Assembly (NCBI GenBank): GCA_025677835.1
Contig: JAIXMR010000135.1
Span: forward strand, 1 to 61,461
Direction of reading: 5' to 3'
DNA: 61,461 bases
DNA from: Sporodiniella umbellata
Lineage: Eukaryota > Mucoromycota > Mucoromycetes > Mucorales > Rhizopodaceae
Shown in pieces: positions 11,529 to 22,288 of the stretch. Under the pieces are notes generated by a model, which worked only from the letters and a program-made list of their open reading frames with translations, did not search any database and was not told the origin of the DNA. A program made the translations under genes and the position numbers. Position 1 is the stretch's first letter; every line of letters begins with the position of its first letter.

Positions 11529-11703
11529 ATAAAAGAACATCTTTGAAATTTTTATATAATACATCAATAATTGTACTTTATTTGTTTGGATTTTTACAGG
11601 ACTGTATTAAAAAGCTCAAAAATAGTCTTTTGTATGGGCTTTTCCTATTTTTTTTTTTAAAAAAAAGGAGTCTAAAAGGAATGCGTTTTTAAAAATTAAT
11701 GAA

Positions 11704-14700
11704 TTAATGGTTTTTAGGTACACGGCTCAAATGTTTGCGATAATGATGGCGATGTGCACGATCTCGCTCGAGCTTTGATACGTGATGTTTGCCATTACAG
11801 CACATTCGGACATCCTCCAGCGGGTCGTCCCCTTCATTCTCATAGTCAGATGTATGTGCGTCTGTAGTAATACTTGTACTACTAGAAGGTTGGTGAAACA
11901 TTTCATGCAATTGGTGAAGGCTCTGTTTTTGAGTTAAAGAGCTATGTGCTTCGTTTGAAGACATGTTTCTGTCGTTGGGCAAACGGAGGCTTGATTGGCT
12001 GTTACGGTTAACCAAGTGCGATATTGACTACAAAATCTTTAGTTAAAAAAAGAAATCAAACAACAAATTTCAAAAAGTACCTCAAGCCAATCCTCGTGTT
12101 TTTCCATAGAAGGAGCGGTTAGTTTGAGCTGGCGATGACTCGTTTGGATCAGAAGACTGACATTTGGTAGGTCGTCAGGACTAGTGGAAAAGTCAGGGAC
12201 GGCAGCAATGCTTTCAATCAATGCTATAAAAAATAAAATAAAAATCGTGTACAATAAAAAACCAAGTTGCCCACTTACCGCTTTTTGCTTTGGTTTGACT
12301 TGGATCTATACCTGGGGCCTTATTAGACCAATAGAGTGTGCGTGTATACGGATGTATCCAAAAGTAACGCTGATGTCTGTTTTCTGAGATACCGCCGCTT
12401 ACAGGCTTTCGAGTGTACTTCCACATCCAGTCACCAATCATAGTTTTTGTTATTAAACTGATTGCATTACGATCAAAATCGCTAGTAATACGACTATCCA
12501 GCTGTAAGGAGGAATCGTTATGGACGTGCTCATTAGTATTAGCACTAGAAAGACTAGATGCACTGTTGTTATTTTTATGAACAGAAAGTAAATGGTCTCC
12601 ATCATTGGTCTTTAAAGTAGTCGTTTTGCAAGATGACACGGCCTTTGACAACAGTTCCATTGGCGGAGGATTGGAGGGGCGTTGGGGTACGTTTTTTTCA
12701 GTCCATTCAGTCTCCTCAGGCTCTTGTTCATATGCGATGAATGGGCCATTAGCCAAATAAGGAGAAGCTGTATTACTTTGATCATCTTCATTGTTTGGCA
12801 TGTGAACCAACACATTACCAAAATCATTCTCCTCTCCAGAATCGTCAATATCAGTATGAATGCCTTCATAATTATTCTCTTTTGCTTTGGCTAGAGCAAC
12901 AGCGACTGCGGTAGCAATCAAATCATCAGTCTCTTCTTTGCTGAACATTTTCTCTTTGGGTAAAATTACATTCTCAGTTCCTGAGTTTGAGGTATGTTTT
13001 CTGTCTGAGAACGTGTGGACATGTGAGGGTTTTAAAGTGAGCAAAGACTCAGTACGCGAAACACGTGGGGTAACTGATTTTCTAAGAACAGGCTCTTCCA
13101 TTGCAGATTTCCAGCTATGGCGGGGACTTGGCTCGTTATAGGTAGCAAGGCTTGATATCGTATGTCGGCTAGATGGTTTAGAGTGAAATACTTCTGAATT
13201 AGCATCATAGTAACATGAATCGGTATCTTCGTCATCGGTAAAAGGACGATAGTTTGATGGGGAGCTGGAGAGATATGTAGATATTTCAGAAGAGCCAAGG
13301 ATTGAGCCCATTTCAGACTGTACTTGGGCATCTTTGACTTCAATAGAGCTAGTCTGGATTCCACTGTCTTCTCCTGTTGCGCGATGCTGTTGCCCAAAGT
13401 AGGATAGGCCCGTCAGGTTTTTGTCCGAAACAGATTCATCAGTCTGTACAAGCATCTCAGCGTCTGTTTGTGTAGAGTTTTCTAAAAACTGACTAGTATC
13501 TGTCTGTGTGGACAGAGACTCTACAGGGGCACGGTTTGTTTGCACCAAAATCTCTGTTCCTTTAGGTTTGGGATCTGTTTGTGTTGATGTTTCAATTGTA
13601 GGTTTAGATAGAATTCCCAATGTCTGTACGCAGTTTTCGATTCCATTGGGTTTGGCTTCAGTTTGTACAGATACATTCGATGAAAATGCTTCAATAACTC
13701 TTGATTCATCTGTCTGAGTAGAAAGCGAAGAGCATAGCGTATCATCGGTTTGAACAAAACATTCAACTCCTTCATAGTTCACTTCAGTTTGTGTAGAAAT
13801 AGTTGCACCTTGTTTCACAGAAAATTGAGAAATGGCAGCACAAGTCGCTGAACCACCATTATTTGTACCTTCAGATGTGTGTACAATATTGCTAGATTGT
13901 GATTCTTTATCTGTTAACAAGAGCTCTCTGATGTGTACTGGGTCAGTGTTTATTTGAGCATCTATTGACTTTAGTTGTCCAGCTACTTGACTTTGAGACA
14001 GCTCAGAGGATAGAGTAGTGAATCCTATAGTTTCCTTATTACTGAGCGAATCATTTATATCGACTTCGCTTTCATCTTCACTATTTTCTGATAACGAAGA
14101 GTAGGATGATGTAGATTCATTTTCAGCAAAAAGCAATTGTGAGGTATTTTTGGGCTTGCCGCGCTTCGTAGCAGCATTACTTGATTTTCTGCCACGTCTC
14201 TTTGCTGAAGCTTTATGAAAACGCCTACTACTATCATCCTTTGAAGAGTTTAGGTTCGATGATGAGGACCTTACTGGCCGAGCATCAACCCACAAACGAG
14301 GGTCATTCTGTAGTTGCTCGATTGTTTCTTGAGACTCAGCGAGCAATTTTTTCAACTCAAACTTTTCTGTTTTTTCCTTGTGAAGATTTGAACGTAAATT
14401 TGATACCATGCGATGTGCATGCGCCAAAGTTGTTTTCAAAGTCTCTACTTCCATAGCCTGATTTCTTTTAGGTAGCTGCTCAGATAAAGATGCCGATGGC
14501 TCGTTTTGGATTTCTTTTTGACTCAAAGACTCGTCCAAGGTTGGATTTTCAGATTGAGTCGGTTTGCTGGGCTCAGTTTCAGGTGCACTGTGTTTGACTA
14601 TACGAGATTGAGCTTTAGCAATAGCTAGCTCCGATGTCAATGCCTCAATTTTCTTAGTCTGGTCTGTCTTTTCTCTTTGAAGAACGGCTGTATGTCGTCT

Positions 14701-15470
14701 TATCGATGTCATATCTTGCTCATGTCTAGCTTTCATTGTTTCAATTGTGCTATTCAACTTTTCCTCCTTGTCTCTCAACTGCTCTATTTCTGATCGGAGA
14801 GTGTTGACTTGTTTCGACAGTTTGTTTTGTTCTGCATTGGCTTTGTTTAAGTTTTGTTGAAGTTCCGTCACACTTATTTTTAACTCTTGTTTTGCCAATT
14901 CCAGATTCCAGGTATCCTCTTTTAATTTTTCTAAATACGTACAATAAATACAAAACGTTATGATTTAGACTTAAACAGAAGAAAAGACTTGTTCTTACCC
15001 TCGTTTTCTTCTGTTTGTCTCATCTGTTTAGCCATAGCTTCTGCAGCTCTTTCTAAATCGGCTTTTTGATTTTCCAAAGTTCGAAGCTTTTCTTCCTTTT
15101 CCTGTAGCAGTGCCTGCATTTTTCTTACTTCTAACAATAAACCTTGGCCGATTTCAGTAGCGAATTCTATATCTGTATTTCTGCGGTCTGCATTCGGAAC
15201 TTTAGATCGACGTTTGGTGGGTGTAGAGCCTGTAAGTGGTGGGGGTAAAGGTAAAAGAGAGGTGGAGTCATGACGAGGTAATAGTGAAGAATTACTAGGT
15301 CCTGGCAAAGGATCTAAGCCGGAGGACATGGATGGCCGTTGTGGAGTAAAAGACTATAGGGAGTTTTTTCATTGTTATTTTAAAATCATAAAAGGAGTAA
15401 CCATATCAAAGGAGCTATGACAAACCTCCAACTTGCTGCGTATTCCAGACGGTTTTGTATAATCACCCAT
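11704..15470 (-). CDS. NUM1: NUM1/ApsA/Mcp5-type cortical dynein anchor
   Basis: Five exons on the minus strand: 15470-15426, 15353-14999, 14930-12279, 12223-12081 and 12027-11704, giving 1172 residues. Order: short N-terminus (MGDYTKPSGIRSKLE, SFTPQRPS); proline/serine segment; coiled coil at roughly residues 60-230 (EVRKMQALLQEKEEKLRTLE onward); disordered serine-rich middle with an array of QT motifs at about 510-665; then a PH domain from about residue 965 (MIGDWMWKYTRK, GISENRHQRYFWIHPYTRTLYW) ending in exon 4 (KLTAPSMEKHEDWLE). That PH form is specific to the Num1/ApsA/Mcp5 family, which binds phosphoinositides at the cell cortex and anchors dynein for nuclear migration. The C-terminal tail is histidine-rich and basic. 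The short first exon is supported by continuity into SFTPQRPS. Confidence 0.93.
13345..13800 (-). repeat. Array of TQT/VQT (LC8-like) motifs inside NUM1
   Basis: About 150 residues of the anchor contain eleven short motifs in order: STQTE, FVQTD, STQTD, SVQTE, CVQTL, STQTD, LVQTN, STQTD, STQTD, LVQTD and GIQTS. Most are spaced 8-20 residues apart in sequence of otherwise low similarity; degenerate copies (AQINTD, AQVQSE) flank the array. The form [T/V/I]-Q-T-[D/E] matches the core consensus bound by the dynein light chain LC8 (DYNLL/Dyn2). The motif count is read directly; LC8 binding is inference. Confidence 0.8.
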
Positions 15471-17332
15471 GTTTTGTCCAAACTTTAACACAAAAAAAGG
15501 AGGGGAGCTTTAAGTTGTTAGGGTTTTATCAAAATTAGGTGGCTTTATATTTGATAAATAATACAACTCTTTATATACTCGTAGACTGCCATTGTTCCAC
15601 TGAGGAAATGGGAGTACAAAACACGAGTCACTTCCCTTGTGCACCTTCCATATTTGGACTACCCTGCACACTTCACTTATCAAAATAAAAGATATTCAAC
15701 ACGCAGTCATGCTGATTAAGAACATAGTAATCCAGACATTTTTAGGAACCTTCTGGGCTATTTATCCCATTGAACCTTAGTAGTTTAGATAGCCTTTTCT
15801 AGCAAATGTATAGTCTCTCTTGTATTCAGCCTGCTTGTCAAGCCTATAATTCTGTATACTTCGCTGTTTCAAGCCTATCTTTTCTTTTCTTCTGATGGTT
15901 CCTGCTTTACATACCAGTGTGACCTTTATTGTTCAAGAGATTTAATAATAGCCAAAGTCAGATTTTTTTTAATGTTATTACTATAACAAGATTTTTGGCG
16001 CTCTGTTGCCATAAGTAAGGTTAAAAACACTTTGGGGAAGACAGATGTATTATATGTTTTAATTGAAGGAGAGTAAATATATAAATACGTATGCTAGAAT
16101 AAAGGAAAGACTGATTCAAGCTAGAAAAGCAATTTTTCTATGAAAAACATAGATTATAATTCAAAGCATAAAAAAAGGTTCCAGAATTTGTTTCAGCAGT
16201 TCGAAAACAAACAACCATAGAAAAGAAAAGCTGCTGATAACCGCAAGGGCAATTTCGTAAGGAATCAGATCGGTGTTTATAGTTAAAATTCCGAAGTTTA
16301 AAAATAAACCTCACAATTGATGAACGTCTGAGCGACAATTTATGACACTTTGATTTTCCTTTTTTGATCGCTTCGAGTCTAGGAGAGTAATAGGAGCGAG
16401 CCAATGTCTACAATCGCGGACAGGAAGGTTTCAAAAGCCTTTGTTAGAACCTTGATCTGGTTAGTATAGGCTTTTATTAGAAAAATCGACTTTGAGAAAA
16501 AAGGGCCAGCTGTGCTTTCGTTTATCGTTTAACATTACCCCATAGAGTTCCCTATATTCGTTGATCAAACGTCAAAAGAAAGCCAACTAAAGTTACTAAC
16601 CGATCAAAAACCAGTTGAAAAAGGCCTGTGTGTTTCCTGCTTCTGCAACTATTGAGTTTCTGCGCTTAGTCATCAAATACTTAGTCTTTTATGCGCCCTT
16701 TAGTTGCTTTTATAATTGCCCGTCTCTGTGCTTTGATAAAAAACTTCTGAGTGAATATCGGCATTGTTTAAAAGTACATGGTTTGCTCATCCTAATATTA
16801 CCTATAGACTGTCTGGTGGTTTAACTTTGGAGATAGGTTTACCTCTATAATAGACCATCCTGTTTTTTCTAATACGCGTACCATAGTAAAAGGTTTTTTT
16901 TTTTATGAAACTAGCCACACTCTGTTCACATACTATACTATGGTATTCATAATCTCTGTAAAGTTTTATACAAGTTAAAATACGCATTACCGGCAGGTTT
17001 CAAAACAGGGTTTTAACTGAGTACTAGTTTTCTTTGGTGAATCACAAGAGTTTCAGAATTATCTTTTTCTCGGTTTCTTATTATTCCGGGAGACAATTGG
17101 TACTCAATATCCCGTTTGCTTTGTTGTTGTTACCCTTTGGCTTGACACTATTTCTGCCAGACAAATAAAAAACGGTTTATGACTGTTCGCTTTAGTGACT
17201 GAATGAAGGAAACTTTATTGCGTTCATTGCTATTTCTGAAACTAGCAGCTACCACTAAGCAATTGGAGCTCTCTTACTACGGTTGTTCTTTTTTGCAGGT
17301 CAAACAAGTTTTGAAAAGGTTTAAAATGAAGC
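15471..17332. other. Intergenic, 1.9 kb, no gene recognised
   Basis: Upstream region of the dynein-anchor gene. Open frames here (for example 16138-16404 minus and 16615-16824 plus) are short, lack family similarity and have compositions expected of AT-rich noncoding DNA. No tRNA-like B box, inverted repeat or tandem repeat of note was seen. Confidence 0.45.
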
Positions 17333-17506
17333 TCACTTCCGCCATTCATCAGGGGCAATTCTGTAATATCGAGAAGCAAGCACAGTCATCGCAATGCATG
17401 AAAGTACGTATCCGCTAAACTTGAAAACAGCCGAGCGATAAAACTGTCTTTCTTCTTCTGGTGTACGAAATGAGGCGTAGATTTTCCATAAATTTGGCAA
17501 TGTCAT
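17333..17506 (-). CDS. Small one-helix protein, possibly mitochondrial
   Basis: A 57-codon frame: MTLPNLWKIYASFRTPEEER, then QFYRSAVFKFSGYVLSCIAM, then TVLASRYYRIAPDEWRK. It is well balanced in composition, has one hydrophobic helix (about residues 27-45) and charged ends, the layout of small inner-membrane subunits or assembly factors. I do not recognise a family. Upstream an AG acceptor (CTGTATAG) lies just before the ATG codon, so a 5' exon is possible, and GAAGTGAGC at the stop could instead be a splice donor. It is isolated between the dynein anchor and the AIG1-like gene. Confidence 0.4.
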   Translation of the reverse strand: MTLPNLWKIYASFRTPEEERQFYRSAVFKFSGYVLSCIAMTVLASRYYRIAPDEWRK

Positions 17507-18151
17507 TGGGTCTATACAGATGTAAACTTGTCTCACAAGCGTGTTTTTCTTTTTTTAAAAAAAAATCAGTCACAACGTTTCTTTTATGTGAGTGCTTATA
17601 GCCAATGTAAGCCAAAATTAATTGTCATTAAAAACCGTTGTAAGTAGCCGTAATTGTTTCTGTTTGACAGATGACGACAGGCAAGATAGTACAGTTTAGA
17701 TACCTTATAAGTCATACAAAGTATTGAAAGTTTTTTGTGTTTTATCTATCAATATCTGCATACAACAAACGAAGACCGTTTTTTTTTATCTCGGAGACAG
17801 GATGCTGTCTAGCGATCCAAGCAATAGGGTTAGGTACCAAAGATGCCTTTCATTGCTTGAAAATTCTTTGTGAAACGCCAACCATTGAGATTAAAAGTCG
17901 AGAAAAATAAATTAGGCAAACTTCATTTCTTTATTAAAGCATTGGGCAATTTTGATAAACCTATTGAAGCCAATACAATCTAAAACATTTGGCTTGTTTG
18001 TTTGTGTTTTTTTTTACATATACCTAGGCCTAGACCTTACACTTTTGTTTACAGCTCTATACGACTTTCTATATTTGGAATTGAAATTGAGTTTTTATTC
18101 TTTTAAAAGGAAAAAAAAAACTTACAAGCGTTTTCTTTTCTTTTCAAAAAT
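17507..18151. other. Intergenic, nothing recognised
   Basis: AT-rich spacer with pyrimidine-rich sequence just before the AIG1-like start, probably its promoter and 5' leader. No RNA gene or repeat was identified. Confidence 0.45.
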
Positions 18152-19003
18152 ATGTCATCAAAAGAAATAAGACTGGCTCTGAACGCCGCAGGGCTATACT
18201 CAAACTACTATGCTTTAAAGAATTTTGACTCTTATCTTTTTGACAATCAAATTTCCCTTGGCTTTGGTGGCCCTTACCAGGTTAGACATGTTATAGCTCC
18301 ATCAGTGGAAGAACGTTTACTAAAACAACGCGATTTAGTATTTAACTATTTTAGGACTGTCAACAGCAACAATAGCCTTTGCGTTAAAGATTCTTCGTTA
18401 TTTCTCTGCTGAATTTTCTGCTGGTAAAACAATTGCGAATAATAGTGTTCAAAGTAATAACATTATAGATGAAACTCTATCCTATAGTTGCTTACACAAT
18501 CGTAACTAACATAGCGACTCCCGTAAGCTTTAAAGATTACGATATACGTATTTTCGCATGTTTTAACTCTCTTTGCATATAAGCTGGAGGGCCTCATTAG
18601 TGTATTGTATTGGTCTCTGTTAATGCTAGACCCTAAGCTGCTAATGCCAGAAGATATGCCTCCAATTAGCCTTGATGTCGACTTTGCTCTTCACCTATTT
18701 CCCGCTCTCTTTTTATGGTTGGACTTTCTGATGTTTGATATTCATTTTGTTCGGTCACAGGCCCATATTCTTGTAATTGCTGCATTTACCGTCTTTTATT
18801 TCGTTTGGTCATGGTACTGTTATTCAATCAATGGAATGTGGCCATACCCTTTCTTGGGCGATTTTACTTTCTTGATGCGTTCCGGCTTCTTTATTGGTTC
18901 TGGGTTGTTATGCTGGTTAATGTATGAAGTAGGAGCATATGTACATACAAAGTTACATAGAAACCCTAAAAAAGACAAAAAAAAGGGACGTCTTCAGCAA
19001 TAA
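18152..19003 (+). CDS. AIG1/FAR-17a family membrane protein
   Basis: Four exons, 18152-18280, 18339-18423, 18488-18522 and 18584-19003, give 222 residues, close to the family norm of about 240. The spliced order recreates the family: SLGFGGPYQ joined to YLTILGLSTATIAFALKILR, then NIATPLEGLISVLYWSLLM, then LHLFPALFLWLDFLMFDIHF, then several more membrane helices and a lysine-rich tail. It is a predicted polytopic membrane protein of about six helices. Animal relatives AIG1 and ADTRP hydrolyse fatty-acid esters of hydroxy fatty acids through a conserved Thr and His; the TATIAF/ALHLF region may supply them, but I cannot place the residues with certainty. Exon 3 is only 35 nt, so the gene is easily missed. 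Confidence 0.87.
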
Positions 19004-19217
19004 AAACCGCAATAGCTGAACTGCGTTTATTTTCTCGTTTATTTTCTATGTCTTTTTCTTATTGAAACAGGCTACTCTCCTGTATCTGCGATTTGGAGCA
19101 CAAAAAACGTGAAATATATCGGCTAATGAATTAGAGTTGCAAATTATTTTTTTAAAGAAAAAGACCGTAGATTTTCGGTTCGTGGTATTCCTACTCTCCT
19201 TTTTTTTAGTGACTTTA

Positions 19218-21569
19218 ATGACAATTAGCTCATCAAATAACGTACAACCTCAAGGAGTGCCAGAAAAGGAAGAGATATGGTCTACTATCTTATCTACAGT
19301 AGCTTCCTCTAAAATGGTGCCTACTAAACGAGTTCTTGTGTTAGGTATATATAAAACTACCTCTCACATAATAAAAAATAAAAAAGACCCTAAAAAGCTT
19401 ATTCCTTAATTTAGGCGACTCTTCTAGTGGAAAGTCAACGCTAATTCATTTTTTAAAGAATGATCCTGGACCACAAGCAGCTCAAGCTGACAATGACCTT
19501 ATACCAACAACATCATTTGGAGTTAACAACAACTACGTTCCTCTTCCAGTAGAGAATCTCGATGATGATACCACAAGTACACTTGCATTGGGCTACAATG
19601 CAATTGACATTCAAGATGAAGAAAACGAAGGTAACAAACACAGCTTTCTAGAACCTCAGAATTCTAAAACAACCATATAGCTATTGCCCGTTTAGGTGTG
19701 TATCAATTGGGCCTTTCGGCTGCTGAGTACTTACCCCTACTTAAGTTTGCTCTTGGTACCGATACCTTAGCTGACTCTTGTGTAATCATTGTGCTGGACT
19801 GGACGCGACCTTGGGTATTTTTAGAATCCCTCCAAAGATGGATACACGTTTTACAACACAGGATTGACGAGATATGCAAAGATGGATCAGCAGGGGAATC
19901 ATGGAGCAAAGGAAAGGCAATTGTAGACGAGCTTCGAGAAAAAGGTATTTTGTGGAAAAAAAATCCTATATGTGAAGCAAACATTTGCTAACAAATAGCA
20001 CGAAATAGTCGAAAACTACCTTCAAACATATACAGAGCCTGCTAATTTAAATCCTCTTAACATAACGACTTCTACATCAACAGGGTCGGTTCCCTCTACA
20101 CCAAGTACCGCTACCACTACAAATTTCCAGAATGCAACAGTTCCCACTACACCTCTAGTTACCACCACAACTTCTGCAGATCAAGTTACTCTACCCTTAA
20201 GTAAAGGCACTTTGACTGATAACCTAGGAATACCAATCATTGTCGTATGCTGCAAGGTTAGTATTAAAAAGCAGTCCTGCTACTCGTTATACTAAGCGCT
20301 GTATTTCAGAGTGACTCTGTAGATATGCTCGACCAAACACTGGACTATAAAGACGAACATTTCGACTTTATCCAACAAATGCTTCGTTGCGTTTGTATGA
20401 AATGTAAGCACAGATTTTCTTTTTCTATTTAGCTATGTATTTACTCAAACACGTGGTTGTGTCATAGACGGTGCTGCTCTTTTTTACACCTCAACACGCC
20501 AACCCTATACCTTCCACAATTTGCGCCAATACCTTTTGCACCGACTGCTTACTACTCCAACTAAATCTTATCCGTTCAATATGAAAGCACAAGTCATTGA
20601 AAGAGATGTAGTTCTTGTCCCTTCCGGATGGGACTCTTGGGGAAAACTTAAAGTTTTACGCGAAGGCTTTGATTGTGAGGCTGTCAATGACGGCTGGAAC
20701 GCAGATATGGACGCTGTAGCTGATAGACAGCAGCCAGGAGCTCACGGGTCGAGAGGCATGTACGAAGAGGTTATATCAGATCCTTCGTCGAAAGATCAGG
20801 TAACGATATTCTGATTAGAGAAAAAGAATAGATTTTTGACAAAAAAAATTCTTAGCCATTAAATACTGTTCCACCACCTGTCACCTGTGAAGAAGAACAA
20901 GCCTTTTTGGATAGACATTATGAAACCCTAAAGCATGTATCAGACACGCCAAGCAGAAAAGGAACTGGTGCAAGCACTAGACCTAGTGTAGTTGGTCCTA
21001 TTGGCAACCCCACTTCAGATGCTGATTTTGCACGATCAGCCGACAACAGTAAACTCAGGGTATTGTACACGCAAACATATAAAAAGTTTGATACTAATTA
21101 ACTACCACTTTAGGATTCTGCTGCGGATAAATCGATTAAGGTATTTCGTTGTTAAACCAAAAGATATTCACTTATTATTTTTTTATAGATGTCTTCCAGT
21201 TCTGGCTCCTCTATTTCTGCTTCAGGAACACCCAGCAGTGGTGCAATGCTAGGTATACCATCTGCTAATACTGGAACTTCTACGTCAGGATCTTCTGCAG
21301 CTTTATCTTTACCACCCATAGATACAGGAAATGGAGCTGGACAACCTGGTGGGCCTTCCCATGAAGTTCTGGCGAACTTTTTTCAGTCTCTGCTATCCAA
21401 AAAAGCATCTTCTGGAGGATCCTCCCCCACTTCTTTGTTAGGATCACGTGATGGAGAGCATGTAACTAACAATACGGCTTCACCTACCTCATCACGAAGA
21501 CCAACTATCAGTCGGAAAGATGTTCATAAAGAATTAGACCGCATGAAACAACTTGTTAATAAACCTTAA
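19218..21569 (+). CDS. DYNC1LI: Cytoplasmic dynein light intermediate chain
   Basis: Nine exons: 19218-19344, 19415-19630, 19696-19944, 20009-20256, 20310-20403, 20468-20799, 20856-21059, 21114-21140 and 21189-21569; 625 residues. The Ras-like fold starts with VLVLGDSSSGKSTLIHFL (P-loop), then ALGYNAIDI, VIIVLDWTRPWVF and IPIIVVCCKSD, followed by YTSTRQPYTFHNLRQYLLHR. This binds the dynein heavy chain. The C-terminal third is disordered but retains PSHEVLANFFQSLLSKK, the helix that in animals docks on cargo adaptors such as Hook and BICD. A 27-nt exon (21114-21140) is sandwiched between two short introns. I start at MTISSS because upstream codons (from 19137) translate to leader-like F/L-rich sequence. 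QCR7 follows on the same strand. Confidence 0.94.
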
Positions 21570-21780
21570 TATTAAAACATCCCTTTAAATCTACTACTTG
21601 TGCTCAATCAACCTGTCTTAAAATTTCTTTCAAGGGTGTGTCTAGGGGGACGGGGTTGATACGTCACCAACGCTCTGTGCCACATTTTATACCGTCAAAA
21701 TCCCTGGCCAAATACAAAAAAAAAAAAAAAAAATAGTCTTCCTCTTATCCTCCTCTCTCCCCACTCTTTGACCTTTCAAC

Positions 21781-22288
21781 ATGTCATTGTCACTCAAATC
21801 ACTTGTTCAAAATTCTAAAGTTCTTTCTGGATTTTTGAAGCCCCTTTCTGGTGCTTATGCCAATGCTGCTGGTTATAGAAAGATTGGTAAAACAAAAACC
21901 AACTGCTTTGACCTTTTTCTAATCCGTCCTTGCTTTGATAGGTCTCAAATATGACGATTTGGTTGCCGAAGAAAGTGAGACTGTCAAAGAAGCCCTTCGC
22001 CGACTTGAAATTGCTGAACCCCGTGCTGCATATGACCGTGCCTACCGTATCCGTGTCGCTCAGCAATTGTCTCTGAGCCACCAACTCTTACCTAAAGAAG
22101 AATGGGTTAAGCCCTCTGAAGTATGAAGTGAAAGAAACACGATAACAGCAAAATACATCGACTGATACATTATTCTTCTTCTGTTCGAGCAGGACATTAG
22201 ATATCTTCAGCCTTATATTGAACAAATCTCTGCTGAACGTGCTGAACGTGAAGCTTTTGACAACATCAAGGTCTCTCCTCGCAATTAA
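21781..22288 (+). CDS. QCR7: Cytochrome bc1 complex subunit 7
   Basis: Three exons, 21781-21886, 21942-22120 and 22193-22288, give 126 residues, the family's standard length. Recognised segments: YANAAGYRKIGLKYDDLVAE, ETVKEALRRLE, RAAYDRAYRIRVAQQLSLSH, LLPKEEWVKPSED, then IRYLQPYIEQISAERAEREA. Qcr7 (UQCRB) sits on the matrix side of complex III next to cytochrome b and is needed for assembly of the ubiquinol oxidase. A CT-rich stretch just before the ATG suggests a strong housekeeping promoter. Codon use is cleaner and more biased than in neighbouring genes, as expected for high expression. Confidence 0.95.

Noticed and set aside
14181..14456. 91-codon plus frame within NUM1
   Set aside because: Antisense shadow in a long coding exon, with no domain.
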